Part shown: positions 1 through 8,970 of the stretch, in pieces
How positions within the stretch are numbered: position 1 is the first letter of the stretch
Layout: each line of letters begins with the position of its first letter
NCBI RefSeq assembly: GCF_018332695.1
Contig: NZ_BOQN01000071.1
Span: 19,117 to 83,116, forward strand
Direction: 5' to 3'
Length of the DNA: 64,000 nt
Source: Paractinoplanes toevensis
GTDB taxonomy: Bacteria > Actinomycetota > Actinomycetes > Mycobacteriales > Micromonosporaceae
Notes under the pieces: generated by a model
What the model saw: the letters and a program-made list of their open reading frames with translations, nothing else
The model's database searches: none
Told to the model about the DNA's origin: nothing
Position numbers and translations under genes: made by a program

Positions 1-1
1 T

Positions 2-1231
2 ACCCAGTACGTTCTGCTCGGCTTCCCGCTCGGCATCATCGCGATCTCGCTGTGCATGCCGCTGTTCTGGCTCGGTGTGGGTACCAGCATCATCTGGATC
101 GGCCTGCCCATCCTGATGGCGACCATGTATGTGGCGCGTGGCCTGGCCACGCTCGAACGCGCCCGAATCGGCCCGATCTTCCAGCGGCAGATCCAGCATC
201 CGTATTACAAGAAGCGGCCCGGCGCGACCCCGATCGGCAAGCTGCTCACCCCGCTCACCGATGGGCAGAGCTGGCTCGACCTGGTGCACGGCATCTTCCG
301 GTTCATCCCCAGCACGATCGCCTTCGTCTTCGTGATCACCTGGTGGTCGGGCGCGATCGGCGGCCTCTCCTGGGGCCTGTGGGGATGGTCGCTGCCGGAC
401 GGACCGGACGACCAGGACCTGCCCGAGCTGCTCGGCTTCGACGGCAGCTATGGCACCCGGGTCGCGTTCTACCTGGCCATGGGCGTCTTCTTCGCCGGCA
501 CGCTGTATTGGGTGGTTCGCGCGGCGGCACTGCTGGAGGCGTACTTCGCGAAGGGTCTGCTCTGTGGGGTCAACGACCTGCGTAACCAGGTCGCCGCGGC
601 GAACGCCGCCCGCGAGGTCGCCCAGCAGCAGAAAGCCGCCGCCGTCTCGGCCGAGGCCACCGCGCTGCGCCGGCTCGAACGCGACATCCACGACGGGCCG
701 CAGCAGCGCCTGGTCCGGCTGGCCATGGACCTGGGCCGAGCCGAGCAGCAGTTCGCCACCGACCCCGACGCGGCCCGCGCGACGGTCGCCGAGGCGCTGA
801 CCCAGACCCGGGAGACCCTCGACGAGCTGCGCGCCCTGTCCCGCGGCATCGCCCCGCCGATCCTGGTCGACCGTGGTCTGCAGGCCGCCCTGACCGCCCT
901 GGCCGGCCGCTGCACCATCCCGGTCGATCTGGACGCGCCGCAGTTCGAGCGGCTCGACCCGGCCGTCGAGTCGACCGCCTACTTCGTGGTCGCCGAGGCC
1001 CTGACCAACGTGGCGAAGCACAGCAACGCCACCGAGGTGCAGGTCAGCGTGCAGCGGGCCAGCGCCGGCCTGCTGGTGGAGGTCGCCGACAACGGCGTGG
1101 GTGGCGCCAGCCTGGCCAAGGGGCACGGCCTCGCCGGGCTGGAGGACCGGGTCATGGCCGCGGGTGGCGTCCTGGGCGTGGACAGCCCGATCGGTGGAGG
1201 GACACGGCTCACCGCGGCGCTGCCGATCTGA
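2..1231 (+). CDS. Two-component sensor histidine kinase, NarL/DesK class (5' end outside window)
   Basis: The frame is open from the left edge, so the true start lies upstream; 409 residues are visible. The N-terminal half has several hydrophobic stretches (membrane sensor region), followed by an alanine-rich coiled stretch leading into a HisKA_3 dimerisation box with ERDIHDGPQQRL; the phosphorylated His is the codon at 689-691. A HATPase_c domain follows (N box NVAKHSN, G boxes DNGVGG and GHGLAG). It should autophosphorylate on His and pass the phosphate to the response regulator that begins 12 bases after its stop. The signal sensed cannot be read from the sequence. Confidence 0.93.
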   Translation, partial: TQYVLLGFPLGIIAISLCMPLFWLGVGTSIIWIGLPILMATMYVARGLATLERARIGPIFQRQIQHPYYKKRPGATPIGKLLTPLTDGQSWLDLVHGIFRFIPSTIAFVFVITWWSGAIGGLSWGLWGWSLPDGPDDQDLPELLGFDGSYGTRVAFYLAMGVFFAGTLYWVVRAAALLEAYFAKGLLCGVNDLRNQVAAANAAREVAQQQKAAAVSAEATALRRLERDIHDGPQQRLVRLAMDLGRAEQQFATDPDAARATVAEALTQTRETLDELRALSRGIAPPILVDRGLQAALTALAGRCTIPVDLDAPQFERLDPAVESTAYFVVAEALTNVAKHSNATEVQVSVQRASAGLLVEVADNGVGGASLAKGHGLAGLEDRVMAAGGVLGVDSPIGGGTRLTAALPI

Positions 1232-1243
1232 CAGCATGGCGGC

Positions 1244-1888
1244 ATGCGAGTGGTTATTGCCGATGACGCGGTGCTGTTGCGCGAGGGACTGATCAGGCTC
1301 GTCGAGGAGAACGGCCACACCGTGGTGTCGGCCGTCGGCGACGGGCCTGCCCTCGTGTCGGCGATCCTCGAGCACCGGCCGGACGTGTCCATCGTGGACG
1401 TTCGGATGCCGCCCTCGCACACCGACGAGGGCTTGCGTGCCGCCGTCGAGGCCCGCTCCAAGATCCCGGGCAGCCCGATTCTCGTGCTTTCCCAATACGT
1501 CGAGGTCTCGTACGCCGATGACCTGCTGGCCGACCGCGCGGGCGCGGTCGGCTATCTGCTCAAGGACCGGGTTTCCCAGGTCGCCGAGTTCCTCGACGCT
1601 CTGCGCCGGGTGGCTACCGGCGGCACCGTGCTCGACCCCGAGGTGGTCGGCCAGCTGCTGGTCCGCCGTCGCCGGGACGACCCGCTGGCCAGCCTCACCC
1701 CGCGCGAGCGCGAGGTGCTGGGCCTGATGGCCGAGGGCATGTCCAACACCGCGATCGCCCGCAAGATGGTCGTCACCGACGGCGCGGTGGAGAAGCACGT
1801 CCGCAACATCTTCACCAAACTCGACCTGCACCAGGACGAGGAACAGCACCGCCGGGTGCTGGCAGTGCTGGCCTACCTGCAGGGGTAG
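1244..1888 (+). CDS. LuxR/NarL-family response regulator
   Basis: This 214-aa protein has a receiver domain (residues 1-120; acidic pair D7-D8, phospho-acceptor D52 in VDVRMPP, conserved Lys in the YLLKDRV loop) and a C-terminal LuxR-type helix-turn-helix (LTPREREVLGLMAEG to the KHVRNIF recognition helix). It is the cognate partner of the kinase just upstream, with which it is almost certainly co-transcribed. Its targets are unknown; the MMPL exporter that starts 71 bases downstream is a natural candidate by position only. Confidence 0.95.
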   Translation: MRVVIADDAVLLREGLIRLVEENGHTVVSAVGDGPALVSAILEHRPDVSIVDVRMPPSHTDEGLRAAVEARSKIPGSPILVLSQYVEVSYADDLLADRAGAVGYLLKDRVSQVAEFLDALRRVATGGTVLDPEVVGQLLVRRRRDDPLASLTPREREVLGLMAEGMSNTAIARKMVVTDGAVEKHVRNIFTKLDLHQDEEQHRRVLAVLAYLQG

Positions 1889-1959
1889 TGCTAGCACCAC
1901 CACGAAGACGGCAGCCTGCTTCATCGAGACTGGTCTCCCCGATCCATAGCGTTTTCCCC

Positions 1960-4104
1960 ATGACGCAGGGGGAGAACGTAAAGGGAATCGCGGCTCGGGC
2001 CGCGATGTGGAGCGCCCGGCACCGGGCGCTCGCGATCCTCGGCTGGATCGCTTTCGTGATCGGCGTGACCGTCCTCAGCGGGCAGATCGGCACCCATCAG
2101 GCGACCGACGCCGACCAGGGGCACGGCGACTCGGGCAAAGCCGACCGGATCGTGGCGGCGGCCGGTTTCCCGGTGCAGCCGGCCGGCGAGATGGTGATCG
2201 TGCAGAATCGGACCGGCAGCGACCGGGCCGCCGCGCTCACCGACCTCGCCAGGCAGCTGAAGGTCACCAGCAACGTGACCGGCGTGCAGGCACCGATCGA
2301 GTCGCCCGACAAGAAGTCGTCGCTGATCACCTTCAGCATCTCCGGCGACCCCGACACCGCCAAGGACCGGGTTTCCCCGGCCCTGGACACCGTGGCCAAG
2401 GTGCAGACCGCGCATCCGGATCTCTACATCGCCGAGGGCGGCGACGCGAGCGGTGACAAGCTGATCGGCGACGACCTCGACGAGGGTCTGTCCCGGCTGG
2501 GGATGCTGTCCATCCCGGTGACCCTGGGCATTCTGCTGATCGCCTTCGGCGCGGTGGTGGCGGCGCTGCTGCCGGTCGCGCTGGCGATCACGGCCGTGGT
2601 AGCGGCGGTCGGCCTGCTCGCCGCGGCCAGCCGGTTCGCGCCCACGGTCGACACCACGATGCACGTGATGCTGCTGGTCGGGCTGGCGGTCGGGGTCGAC
2701 TACTGCCTCTTCTACATCCGGCGGGAGCGGGACGAGCGGCGTAACGGCGCCGATCCGCATCGCGCCCTGCTGATTGCCGCGCAGACCTCGGGCCGGTCGA
2801 TCTGGATCTCCGGTCTCACCGTGATCGTGGCGATGGCCGGCATGTTCCTGACCTTCGACACCACCTTCGTGAGCTTCGCGATCGGCACCATCCTGGTGGT
2901 CGCGACGACCGTGCTGGGTTCGCTCACCGTGCTGCCGGCCATGCTGTCGGCGCTCGGCGACAAGGTCGACGCCGTCAAGATTCCCGGGCTCTACCGTCGC
3001 CGCAGCGACGGCCGGTTCTGGAACGCGTTCCTCGGCCTGGTCCTGGCCAAGCCGCTGATCTCGACGATCGTGGCGGTCGGCGCGCTGGCCGCGATCGCCG
3101 CTCCGGCGCTGGACCTGCGCACCAAGGCCGAGGGCATCGAGGACCTCCCGCCGAACGCGTCGATCGTGCAGGCGTTCAAGGCGGTGGACGAGGCCTTCCC
3201 GAGCAAGACGTCACCGGCCGAGGTGGTGGTGCCGGCCGCGGTACCGAAGCAGCAGTTGGCGACGTTCACCAAGGCGGTCGAGAACAGCGGGGGGAAGCTC
3301 ACCGGCCCGGTCGAGACCAGGGTCAACCCGGCCGGGACGGTAACCGTGATCTCGCTCGGGCTGGTCGGCGACGACGCGCTCGACGTGTTGCGCAAGCAGG
3401 TGGTGCCGACGACCTTCGGTAAGGATGCCCTGGTCGCGGGGGAGAGGGCGGGGAACGCCGATTTCAACGCGCGGCTCGACGCGAGCATGCCGTGGGTGTT
3501 CGGCTTCGTGCTCGGCCTGGCCTTCCTGCTCCTGCTGGTGTCGTTCCGCTCGGTGGTCGTGGCGATCACCGGCGTGGTGCTCAACCTGCTCTCGGTGGCT
3601 GCCGCCTACGGCATGCTGGTCTGGGTCTTCCAGTACGGGCACTTCGAGAAGCAGTTGCAGTTCCAGGCCTCGCCGGGGATCACCAACTGGATGCCGCTCT
3701 TCCTTTTCATCATCCTGTTCGGCCTTTCGATGGACTACCACGTCTTCGTGCTGAGCCGGATCCGCGAGGGGCACGACCGGGGCCTGTCCACCCGGGAGGC
3801 GGTGCGTGAGGGCATCGGCCGTACGGCCGGCGTCATCACCAGCGCCGCGGTGGTGATGGTGGCGGTGTTCTCGCTGTTCGCGACGCTTCCGCTGGCCTCG
3901 ACCAAGCAGCTGGGCATCGGCCTGGCCGCCGCGGTCCTGTTGGACGCGACGATCATCCGGGCGGTGCTGCTGCCGGCCGTGATGGCTCTGCTCGGCGAGC
4001 GCAACTGGTGGTTGCCGCGGTGGCTGGGCTGGCTGCCGCAGATCGCGCACGAGCCGCCGCCGGCGGCCACGCCGGACCGGGAGCGTGCGCTGGCGGGGGT
4101 CTGA
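1960..4104 (+). CDS. MMPL-family (RND-type) membrane transporter
   Basis: A protein of about 714 aa with the MMPL architecture: one N-terminal membrane helix (residues about 20-40), an extracytoplasmic domain, a five-helix block (about 180-350), a second extracytoplasmic domain, and a second helix block (about 510-690) containing the FGLSMDYHVFVLSRI signature. The matching first-repeat motif is VGVDYCLFYIRRERDE. Such proteins export lipids, siderophores or drugs using the proton gradient; the substrate here is unknown. I chose the ATG at 1960 because it places a short basic stretch before helix 1; a GTG at 1888 overlapping the previous stop is possible but would add an unlikely extension. No clear Shine-Dalgarno sequence is visible. 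Confidence 0.92.
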   Translation: MTQGENVKGIAARAAMWSARHRALAILGWIAFVIGVTVLSGQIGTHQATDADQGHGDSGKADRIVAAAGFPVQPAGEMVIVQNRTGSDRAAALTDLARQLKVTSNVTGVQAPIESPDKKSSLITFSISGDPDTAKDRVSPALDTVAKVQTAHPDLYIAEGGDASGDKLIGDDLDEGLSRLGMLSIPVTLGILLIAFGAVVAALLPVALAITAVVAAVGLLAAASRFAPTVDTTMHVMLLVGLAVGVDYCLFYIRRERDERRNGADPHRALLIAAQTSGRSIWISGLTVIVAMAGMFLTFDTTFVSFAIGTILVVATTVLGSLTVLPAMLSALGDKVDAVKIPGLYRRRSDGRFWNAFLGLVLAKPLISTIVAVGALAAIAAPALDLRTKAEGIEDLPPNASIVQAFKAVDEAFPSKTSPAEVVVPAAVPKQQLATFTKAVENSGGKLTGPVETRVNPAGTVTVISLGLVGDDALDVLRKQVVPTTFGKDALVAGERAGNADFNARLDASMPWVFGFVLGLAFLLLLVSFRSVVVAITGVVLNLLSVAAAYGMLVWVFQYGHFEKQLQFQASPGITNWMPLFLFIILFGLSMDYHVFVLSRIREGHDRGLSTREAVREGIGRTAGVITSAAVVMVAVFSLFATLPLASTKQLGIGLAAAVLLDATIIRAVLLPAVMALLGERNWWLPRWLGWLPQIAHEPPPAATPDRERALAGV

Positions 4105-4114
4105 CCAGCACGGA

Positions 4115-4156
4115 CCGATCCGGTGCGAGATGGGGGCATATCTCGCACCGGATCGG
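4115..4156. terminator. Perfect 16-bp hairpin after the MMPL gene
   Basis: CCGATCCGGTGCGAGA (4115-4130) is exactly complementary to TCTCGCACCGGATCGG (4141-4156) across a 10-base loop. It begins 11 bases after the MMPL stop. There is no T-tract, which is usual for GC-rich actinomycete terminators; an operator role cannot be excluded. A smaller 8-bp hairpin of related sequence (CCGATCCG/CGGATCGG) follows at 4193-4212. Confidence 0.65.
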
Positions 4157-4212
4157 CTTGGTGCGATCGGGGCAGTCATGGCGGCGCTGACCCCGATCCG
4201 ACCGCGGATCGG

Positions 4213-4451
4213 CCCTGGGGGAGGGTCGGTCCACGGGCGCTTACGAGGATTATTCATATTGCTGAACGTCCACTGAAAGTGGGTGGGCAAACCGACAGAT
4301 CCGGCAATCGACAAAAGCCATTAAATCTGCAGTTCGGCAAAAATTAACCCTTGGGTGGTACGTTTCCGCGTCGACCTGACGGGCTTCATTCGGGGCGGAA
4401 GCGTAATTGTTATGTGGGGCTCTCGCCCCTTGAAGACAGAGAGGCAGATGC
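4213..4451 (+). promoter_or_regulatory. Gene-free leader ahead of the methyltransferase-like gene
   Basis: This stretch is clearly richer in A and T than its surroundings (for example around 4250-4350) and contains no credible coding frame. It must hold the promoter of the gene starting at 4452. A small GGGGC/GCCCC stem lies at 4416-4429 and a purine-rich ribosome site (AGAGAGGC) at 4438-4445. I cannot assign -35 and -10 elements with confidence. Confidence 0.4.
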
Positions 4452-6281
4452 ATGTCGGACACCGCTGCTCTGGTCCCCACCCAGGGCACCGATTATGCCG
4501 CCGCCCTGGCGGCCCCACCGGTGTCCAACCTGCGGCGCATCGGCGGCGAGATGTTCGCCTGGACCGACCACAACCCGGTGCGCGGTGCCCTCCTACGTCA
4601 CCTGGCCACCCAGTTCGCCGGCCCCGGCCGCCGCGTGCTGGTCGCCGGTCCGCACGCTGACGACCTCGTCACGGCGCTGACCGACGGCGGCGCGACGGTC
4701 TCCTGGCTGATCCGCTCGCTCGGCGACGCCGAGAACACCGCCCGCGAGCACCCGAAGGTCACCGTGCTGGCCGGCACCATCGTCAAGCTCGACCCCGAGG
4801 AGAAGTTCGACCTGGTCGTGGCGGCCGACGGCGTCGAGCGGCTGAACTCGACCGAGGGCGACCAGATGTCCGCCGGCGAGCTGCTCGACCGGCTCGCCGA
4901 GGCGGTCCGCCCCGACGGCGTGCTGCTGCTCGCGCACGACAACCACCTCGGCGTGCACCACACCGTCCGGCTCCAGCCCGGCGCCCGCGAGGCGGAGACC
5001 GCGGCGTGGTACCCGCTGGACGACCACGACCCGCACCGCCCGGCGTCGAGCGAGCAGCTCACCGACCGTCTGACCGCCGCCGGCCTGACCGTCGACGTCA
5101 CCTACGCCGCGTTTCCCGAGCCGGCGGCGCCGACCGTCCTGGTCGGACCGGCGCTGCTCGGCAACATCGGCTCGCCGCTGCGCCCGCGCCTGGGGACCGC
5201 CCTCGCGCAGGCGTTCGCCCTCGGCTACCGCGGCCGCGCGGTCCTCAGCGACCCGCGCCGGCTGGTCCACCGGGCCCTGCGGGCCGGTGCCGAGGGCACG
5301 ATCGCACCGTCGTGGCTGGTCATCGCGCGGGCGCCCGGCGCGAGCGCCGCCCCGCCCATCCCCGGAGATGAGCTCTTGGTGGGCGACGTGCGCGGCACCT
5401 TCGCGTACGCGGTGAGCACCGCCGACGACGGCAAGGTCCGCACCGAGGTGCTCGCCTCCCTGGAGGAGCCGACCGAGCGCGACGGCCTGCGCCGCGTCGC
5501 GCAGCCGAGCGCCCCCGGCGCCGACACCGGTTACGTGCTGGAGGAGCGACTGCTGCACCTGTGCGCGACGGCCGGCCTGGCCGAGTTGCGCGGCGAACTG
5601 GCCCGCTTCGAGTCGTGGCTGCGGGGACAGGCCGCCGACGACACGCTGTCCGGCCCGGTCGCGCTGGCCGGTCTGGCCGACGTGTTCATCACCCCGTCCG
5701 GGCTGACGCTGCTGCCCACCCGGTGGGAGCCGATCGAGCCGGTGCCGCTGGACACCGCGCTGGTCCGGGCGCTCTGGGAGTTCGCGGTCCAGCTGATCAC
5801 CTCAGCCCAGCCGCACCCCTGGCCGATCAGTTCGAGCGCCGTCGACCTGACCGCGACCATGCTCGGCATGGTCGGGCGGGGCATCTCCGACACCGAGGTC
5901 CGTGCCGCCGTCGACCTGCACGTGCTGCGGGAGGCCGCCGACCTCGACCTGAGCCTGGCCGCCCAGCAGGCCCTCACGCTGCAGCTGCTCGCCGTGACGC
6001 CGGGCACCGCCCCGGTCGACATCGAGGGCTTCCGGGAGCTGTCCGAGGCACTGTGGCGGCAGCGCTACCAGGCCAGTCACCTGCTCGCGCTGATGGAATG
6101 GACCGAGCAGATCATCCAGTCCCGGGACAACGCACTCAGCCGGATGGACCGGGAGATCCAGTTCTACCGCAGCGGCCCGGCCGGCAAGGCCATCGTGATG
6201 GCGCGGGAGGCGTACCGGGTGGTCGGCCGCGACGGCAAGAAGCTCCTGCGCAAGCGCCGCGAGCGCAAGGCCGGCAACTAG
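4452..6281 (+). CDS. Large SAM-methyltransferase-like protein, probable glycan function
   Basis: A 609-aa protein. Residues about 45-165 look like a Rossmann methyltransferase fold: beta1/loop RRVLVAGPHADDL, a FDLVVAADGVERL strand and a VRPDGVLLLAHDN strand, the usual order for class I enzymes, though the glycine motif is weak. The remaining 400 residues match nothing I can name; the last 80 are helical and end in a strongly basic tail (GRDGKKLLRKRRERKAGN) typical of actinobacterial glycan-cluster proteins. It converges on the pseudaminic-acid operon across a shared terminator, which suggests a role in surface or flagellar glycan modification. A leader hairpin region precedes it. The methyltransferase call is moderate and the substrate is unknown. 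Confidence 0.55.
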   Translation: MSDTAALVPTQGTDYAAALAAPPVSNLRRIGGEMFAWTDHNPVRGALLRHLATQFAGPGRRVLVAGPHADDLVTALTDGGATVSWLIRSLGDAENTAREHPKVTVLAGTIVKLDPEEKFDLVVAADGVERLNSTEGDQMSAGELLDRLAEAVRPDGVLLLAHDNHLGVHHTVRLQPGAREAETAAWYPLDDHDPHRPASSEQLTDRLTAAGLTVDVTYAAFPEPAAPTVLVGPALLGNIGSPLRPRLGTALAQAFALGYRGRAVLSDPRRLVHRALRAGAEGTIAPSWLVIARAPGASAAPPIPGDELLVGDVRGTFAYAVSTADDGKVRTEVLASLEEPTERDGLRRVAQPSAPGADTGYVLEERLLHLCATAGLAELRGELARFESWLRGQAADDTLSGPVALAGLADVFITPSGLTLLPTRWEPIEPVPLDTALVRALWEFAVQLITSAQPHPWPISSSAVDLTATMLGMVGRGISDTEVRAAVDLHVLREAADLDLSLAAQQALTLQLLAVTPGTAPVDIEGFRELSEALWRQRYQASHLLALMEWTEQIIQSRDNALSRMDREIQFYRSGPAGKAIVMAREAYRVVGRDGKKLLRKRRERKAGN

Positions 6282-6283
6282 TC

Positions 6284-6305
6284 GGAGGGGGCCGTGGCCC
6301 CCTCC
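6284..6305. terminator. Bidirectional hairpin between convergent genes
   Basis: GGAGGGGGCC (6284-6293) pairs with GGCCCCCTCC (6296-6305) with only two bases between, so in practice an 8-bp stem with a 6-base loop. It sits three bases after the methyltransferase-like stop and seven bases before the pseI-like stop on the other strand, so it can serve both. Confidence 0.7.
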
Positions 6306-6311
6306 TCTCCG

Positions 6312-7340
6312 CTAGATGAGGTCCCAGGTCAGCGGGGTGCCCTTGGGTGCGTCGGTGGTGAAGGTGCGGCCGAGGGCCAGGCCGATCGCGTCGGGTTCCA
6401 GGCCGCCGGTCGGGCGGATCGAGCGCACGTTCTCCGGGGTGACCCGGTCGCCGGCCTTGACGTCCGCGACCACGTAGAGCGACCGGCGGAACCGCAGGCC
6501 CTCCTTCTCGTGCTCGGTCGGGCCGATGTGCGTGGTGCCGAGCGCCTGCCAGGCCCGCTCCGACTCCTCGCGGAGCAGTTTCAGCTCGGCCGGGTTCAGC
6601 GAGAACGCCGAGTCGACGCCGCCGTCCTCGCGGTCCAGCGTGATGTGCTTCTCGATCAGGCAGGCGCCGAACGCGACCGCCGCGACCGGCACGCCGATGC
6701 CGAGCGTGTGGTCGCTGAGGCCGATCGGCACCTCGAGCATCTGGGCCAGCACCGGGATGCGGCGCAGGTTGGTCTCTTCGGGCGGGGCCGGGTAGGACGC
6801 CGTGCAGCTCAGCACGGTCACGTCGGTGGCGCCGGCACCCTGGGCGGCCTCGACCGCGGCCGCGATCTCGCGCACCGAGGCCATGCCGGTCGAGATGATC
6901 ACCGGCTTGCCGGTGCTCGCGCAGAGCCGGATCAGCGGCAGGTCGGTGATCTCGGAGGACGCGATCTTGTACATCGGTGCGTCCAGCTTCTCCAGCAGTT
7001 CCACCGCGGTGCGGTCGAACGGGCTGGAGAACGCCTCGATGCCGCGCTCGCGGGCCCGCTCGAAGATCGGCTGGTGCCAGTCCCACGGCGTGTGCGCCCG
7101 CTCGTACAGCTGGTAGAGGTACTCGCCGCCCCAGAGCTCGTGGCCCTGGGAGATCTGGAACCGGGGGTGTTTCACGTCCACGGTCATCGTCTCGGCCGTG
7201 TAGGTCTGGATCTTGATGGCATCCGCGCCGGCCTCCGCCGCCACGTCGACCAGCGCCAGCGCCCGGTCGAGCGAGCCGTTGTGGTTGCCGGACATCTCCG
7301 CAACGATGTATGGCCGTTTGTCGGGCCCGAACTTAGTCAT
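6312..7340 (-). CDS. pseI: Pseudaminic acid synthase
   Basis: This 342-aa protein is a NeuB-superfamily enzyme condensing phosphoenolpyruvate with a 6-deoxy N-acetylated hexose to make a nonulosonic acid. The N-terminal signature IVAEMSGNHNGSLDRAL is the PseI form rather than the sialic NeuB form. The TIM barrel (residues about 10-270) keeps IKIQTYT, SSPFD, KIASSEITD, ISTGMA and LSDHTLG; a C-terminal SAF (antifreeze-like) domain starts near residue 285 (RFRRSLYVVADVKAGD). It is the third gene of an operon: its start overlaps the pseH stop by 8 bases and a strong AGAGAGG ribosome site lies inside pseH. Pseudaminic acid decorates flagellin or cell-surface glycans. Legionaminic acid synthase is the main alternative. 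Confidence 0.88.
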   Translation of the reverse strand: MTKFGPDKRPYIVAEMSGNHNGSLDRALALVDVAAEAGADAIKIQTYTAETMTVDVKHPRFQISQGHELWGGEYLYQLYERAHTPWDWHQPIFERARERGIEAFSSPFDRTAVELLEKLDAPMYKIASSEITDLPLIRLCASTGKPVIISTGMASVREIAAAVEAAQGAGATDVTVLSCTASYPAPPEETNLRRIPVLAQMLEVPIGLSDHTLGIGVPVAAVAFGACLIEKHITLDREDGGVDSAFSLNPAELKLLREESERAWQALGTTHIGPTEHEKEGLRFRRSLYVVADVKAGDRVTPENVRSIRPTGGLEPDAIGLALGRTFTTDAPKGTPLTWDLI

Positions 7341-7788
7341 CTTTGCCTCTCTCCGTCACCACGACGGTCTTCATGACGCCGTCGACGGAGCGCTCGTATC
7401 GACGGACTTCCCGGAAGCCGAAGCGCCGGTGCAATGCCAGGACCTGCTTGTTCTCCTCGAGGGTCTCGCCGTCGAGGCGCTCGAGATCGAGCGTGCCGAA
7501 GGCGTACTCGATGGCTTCCTTCTCCAGGCGCATCCAGGCCGGCAGCATGCGCCGGCCGAGCCCCTGGCTGTCGAGATAGAACGACCAGGTCTCCCGATTG
7601 AAGATCACTACTCCGGCCGGGACGCCCTCGTCCTCGTAAATGAGGACGTTCTCCCACTTCTTCTCCCACCAGGCCGCGTGTTCCTCCGGGCGGATCTCGT
7701 GCGTGGTCATGCTGACCGCACGAACCGACGGATGGTTGCGCCAGGGCAGGATCAGATCTCGTTCGGCGTACGCCGCGGGTCGAAGCAC
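7333..7788 (-). CDS. pseH: GNAT acetyltransferase, PseH-like (pseudaminic acid pathway)
   Basis: A 151-aa GCN5-related N-acetyltransferase. It begins LRPAAYAERDLILPWRN, typical of RimJ/PseH enzymes, and has the acetyl-CoA region LGRRMLPAWMRLEKEAIEYAF and the FGFREV terminal motif. PseH acetylates the 4-amino group of the UDP-altrosamine intermediate two steps before PseI acts, and direct linkage to pseI supports this reading. The GTG start at 7788 lies 4 bases after the glycosyltransferase stop, with a TGAGG ribosome site that overlaps that stop, so translation is probably coupled. Confidence 0.8.
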   Translation of the reverse strand: MLRPAAYAERDLILPWRNHPSVRAVSMTTHEIRPEEHAAWWEKKWENVLIYEDEGVPAGVVIFNRETWSFYLDSQGLGRRMLPAWMRLEKEAIEYAFGTLDLERLDGETLEENKQVLALHRRFGFREVRRYERSVDGVMKTVVVTERGKDD

Positions 7789-7792
7789 AACC

Positions 7793-8839
7793 TCAAATTA
7801 TGGACGCGGCCTGTGCCCGGTATGGCGGAGAAACGACGTCCGCGGAAACCGGGAGTGTCCGTTCGGGGTTGCCGGCCCGTATCCCGGCCAGGCGGTAACC
7901 GGCCCGGAGCAGCGCGTACAGCCCGTACGCTCCGGCCGCCACCAGCCGGTGCTTGACGCCGTGCGGGCGATAACCGGCCGGGCGGTGCCGCCGGTGCAGC
8001 GCGGCCAGCCGGCGGAAGAAGTTCCGCCGGTGGCCCGGGTGCATCCGGCCGTCGTTGCCGGCCACCACCAGCAGGTGGTTGATCATCAGGACGAACAGCC
8101 GGCGGCGGATCGCCGGGTCGACGCCGTGCTCGTCCATCCACTCCTGCAGGCGGTCGTACTGCTCGAACGCCTCGAAGTGCCGGTGGCTGCGGGTCGACGT
8201 GATCGCGCCCGGGCGGCCGATGCGGTAGTGGTAGCAGACCCGGTTCAGGGCGGTGATCCGGTCGGCGGCCAGCAGCACCGGGTGGCTGAACGAGACGTCC
8301 TCGTACCACCCCGAGCCGAACCGCAGGCCGTGGCGCAGCAGGAACTCCCGGCCGACGATCCGGTTCCAGGCGGTGTGCTGCACGCCGAGCATCCGGTCCA
8401 GCGTCGGCGCCCCGGCCAGCAGGTGCGAGCTGGCGTCCATCTTCGGCCGGCCGTCCTGCACCCGCAGGTGGTCGATGAGCAGCACGTCCGGTTTCTCGTC
8501 GGCCAGTGCCGCCAGGACCGCCCGCACGGAACCGGGCGGCAGCCAGTCGTCGCTGTCCACGAACCAGACGTAGTCGCCGGTGGCGGCGGCGAGACCCGCG
8601 TTGCGCGCCAGGCCCAGGCCCACATTGGCGGAGAGGTGCTCAACCCGTACGCCCGAATGGTCTTTCGCATAGTCGTCGAGCATGCGGCCGCAGCGGTCCG
8701 GGGAGGCGTCGTCGACCGCGATGATCTCGACGCGGGCGCGTTCGTCCGCGGTCAGCCCGGCGTGCAGGGAGTCGAGGCACTGGTACAGGTAGCCCTCGAC
8801 CGCGTAGACCGGTACGACAATGCTCAATGAAACGGGCAT
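7793..8839 (-). CDS. Family 2 glycosyltransferase
   Basis: A 348-aa enzyme with a GT-A fold: SLSIVVPVYAVEGYL at the N-terminus, nucleotide-binding VDDASPD near residue 45, and the metal-binding DxD in VWFVDSDDWLPPG near residue 95. The C-terminal third is basic and probably membrane- or acceptor-associated. It is first in the operon with pseH and pseI, so it probably transfers a sugar, perhaps pseudaminic acid itself, onto a surface or flagellar glycan. The acceptor is not readable from sequence. Its promoter must lie in the 131-bp divergent gap shared with the GGDEF-EAL gene. Confidence 0.87.
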   Translation of the reverse strand: MPVSLSIVVPVYAVEGYLYQCLDSLHAGLTADERARVEIIAVDDASPDRCGRMLDDYAKDHSGVRVEHLSANVGLGLARNAGLAAATGDYVWFVDSDDWLPPGSVRAVLAALADEKPDVLLIDHLRVQDGRPKMDASSHLLAGAPTLDRMLGVQHTAWNRIVGREFLLRHGLRFGSGWYEDVSFSHPVLLAADRITALNRVCYHYRIGRPGAITSTRSHRHFEAFEQYDRLQEWMDEHGVDPAIRRRLFVLMINHLLVVAGNDGRMHPGHRRNFFRRLAALHRRHRPAGYRPHGVKHRLVAAGAYGLYALLRAGYRLAGIRAGNPERTLPVSADVVSPPYRAQAASII

Positions 8840-8970
8840 CCACCCACGCTGGTTTACACGCGTGAAATCCCAGCAAACCGCGGGTGGCCGGAACCTGCGC
8901 CACAGGGCAATTCCTCATCTCGGCCGTCGGCCGGCCGATCCAAGCCGGGCAGATCTAGTCGAGGAGGCTG
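8840..8970. promoter_or_regulatory. Divergent promoter gap (GT2 operon / GGDEF-EAL gene)
   Basis: A 131-bp gap between divergent genes. It must carry both promoters. A strong GAGGAGG ribosome site at 8961-8967 belongs to the rightward gene. I see no convincing operator palindrome. Confidence 0.45.

Noticed and set aside
1888..1959. Extended start of the MMPL gene at GTG 1888
   Set aside because: It would add 24 residues without similarity to the family; ATG 1960 gives a normal N-terminus.
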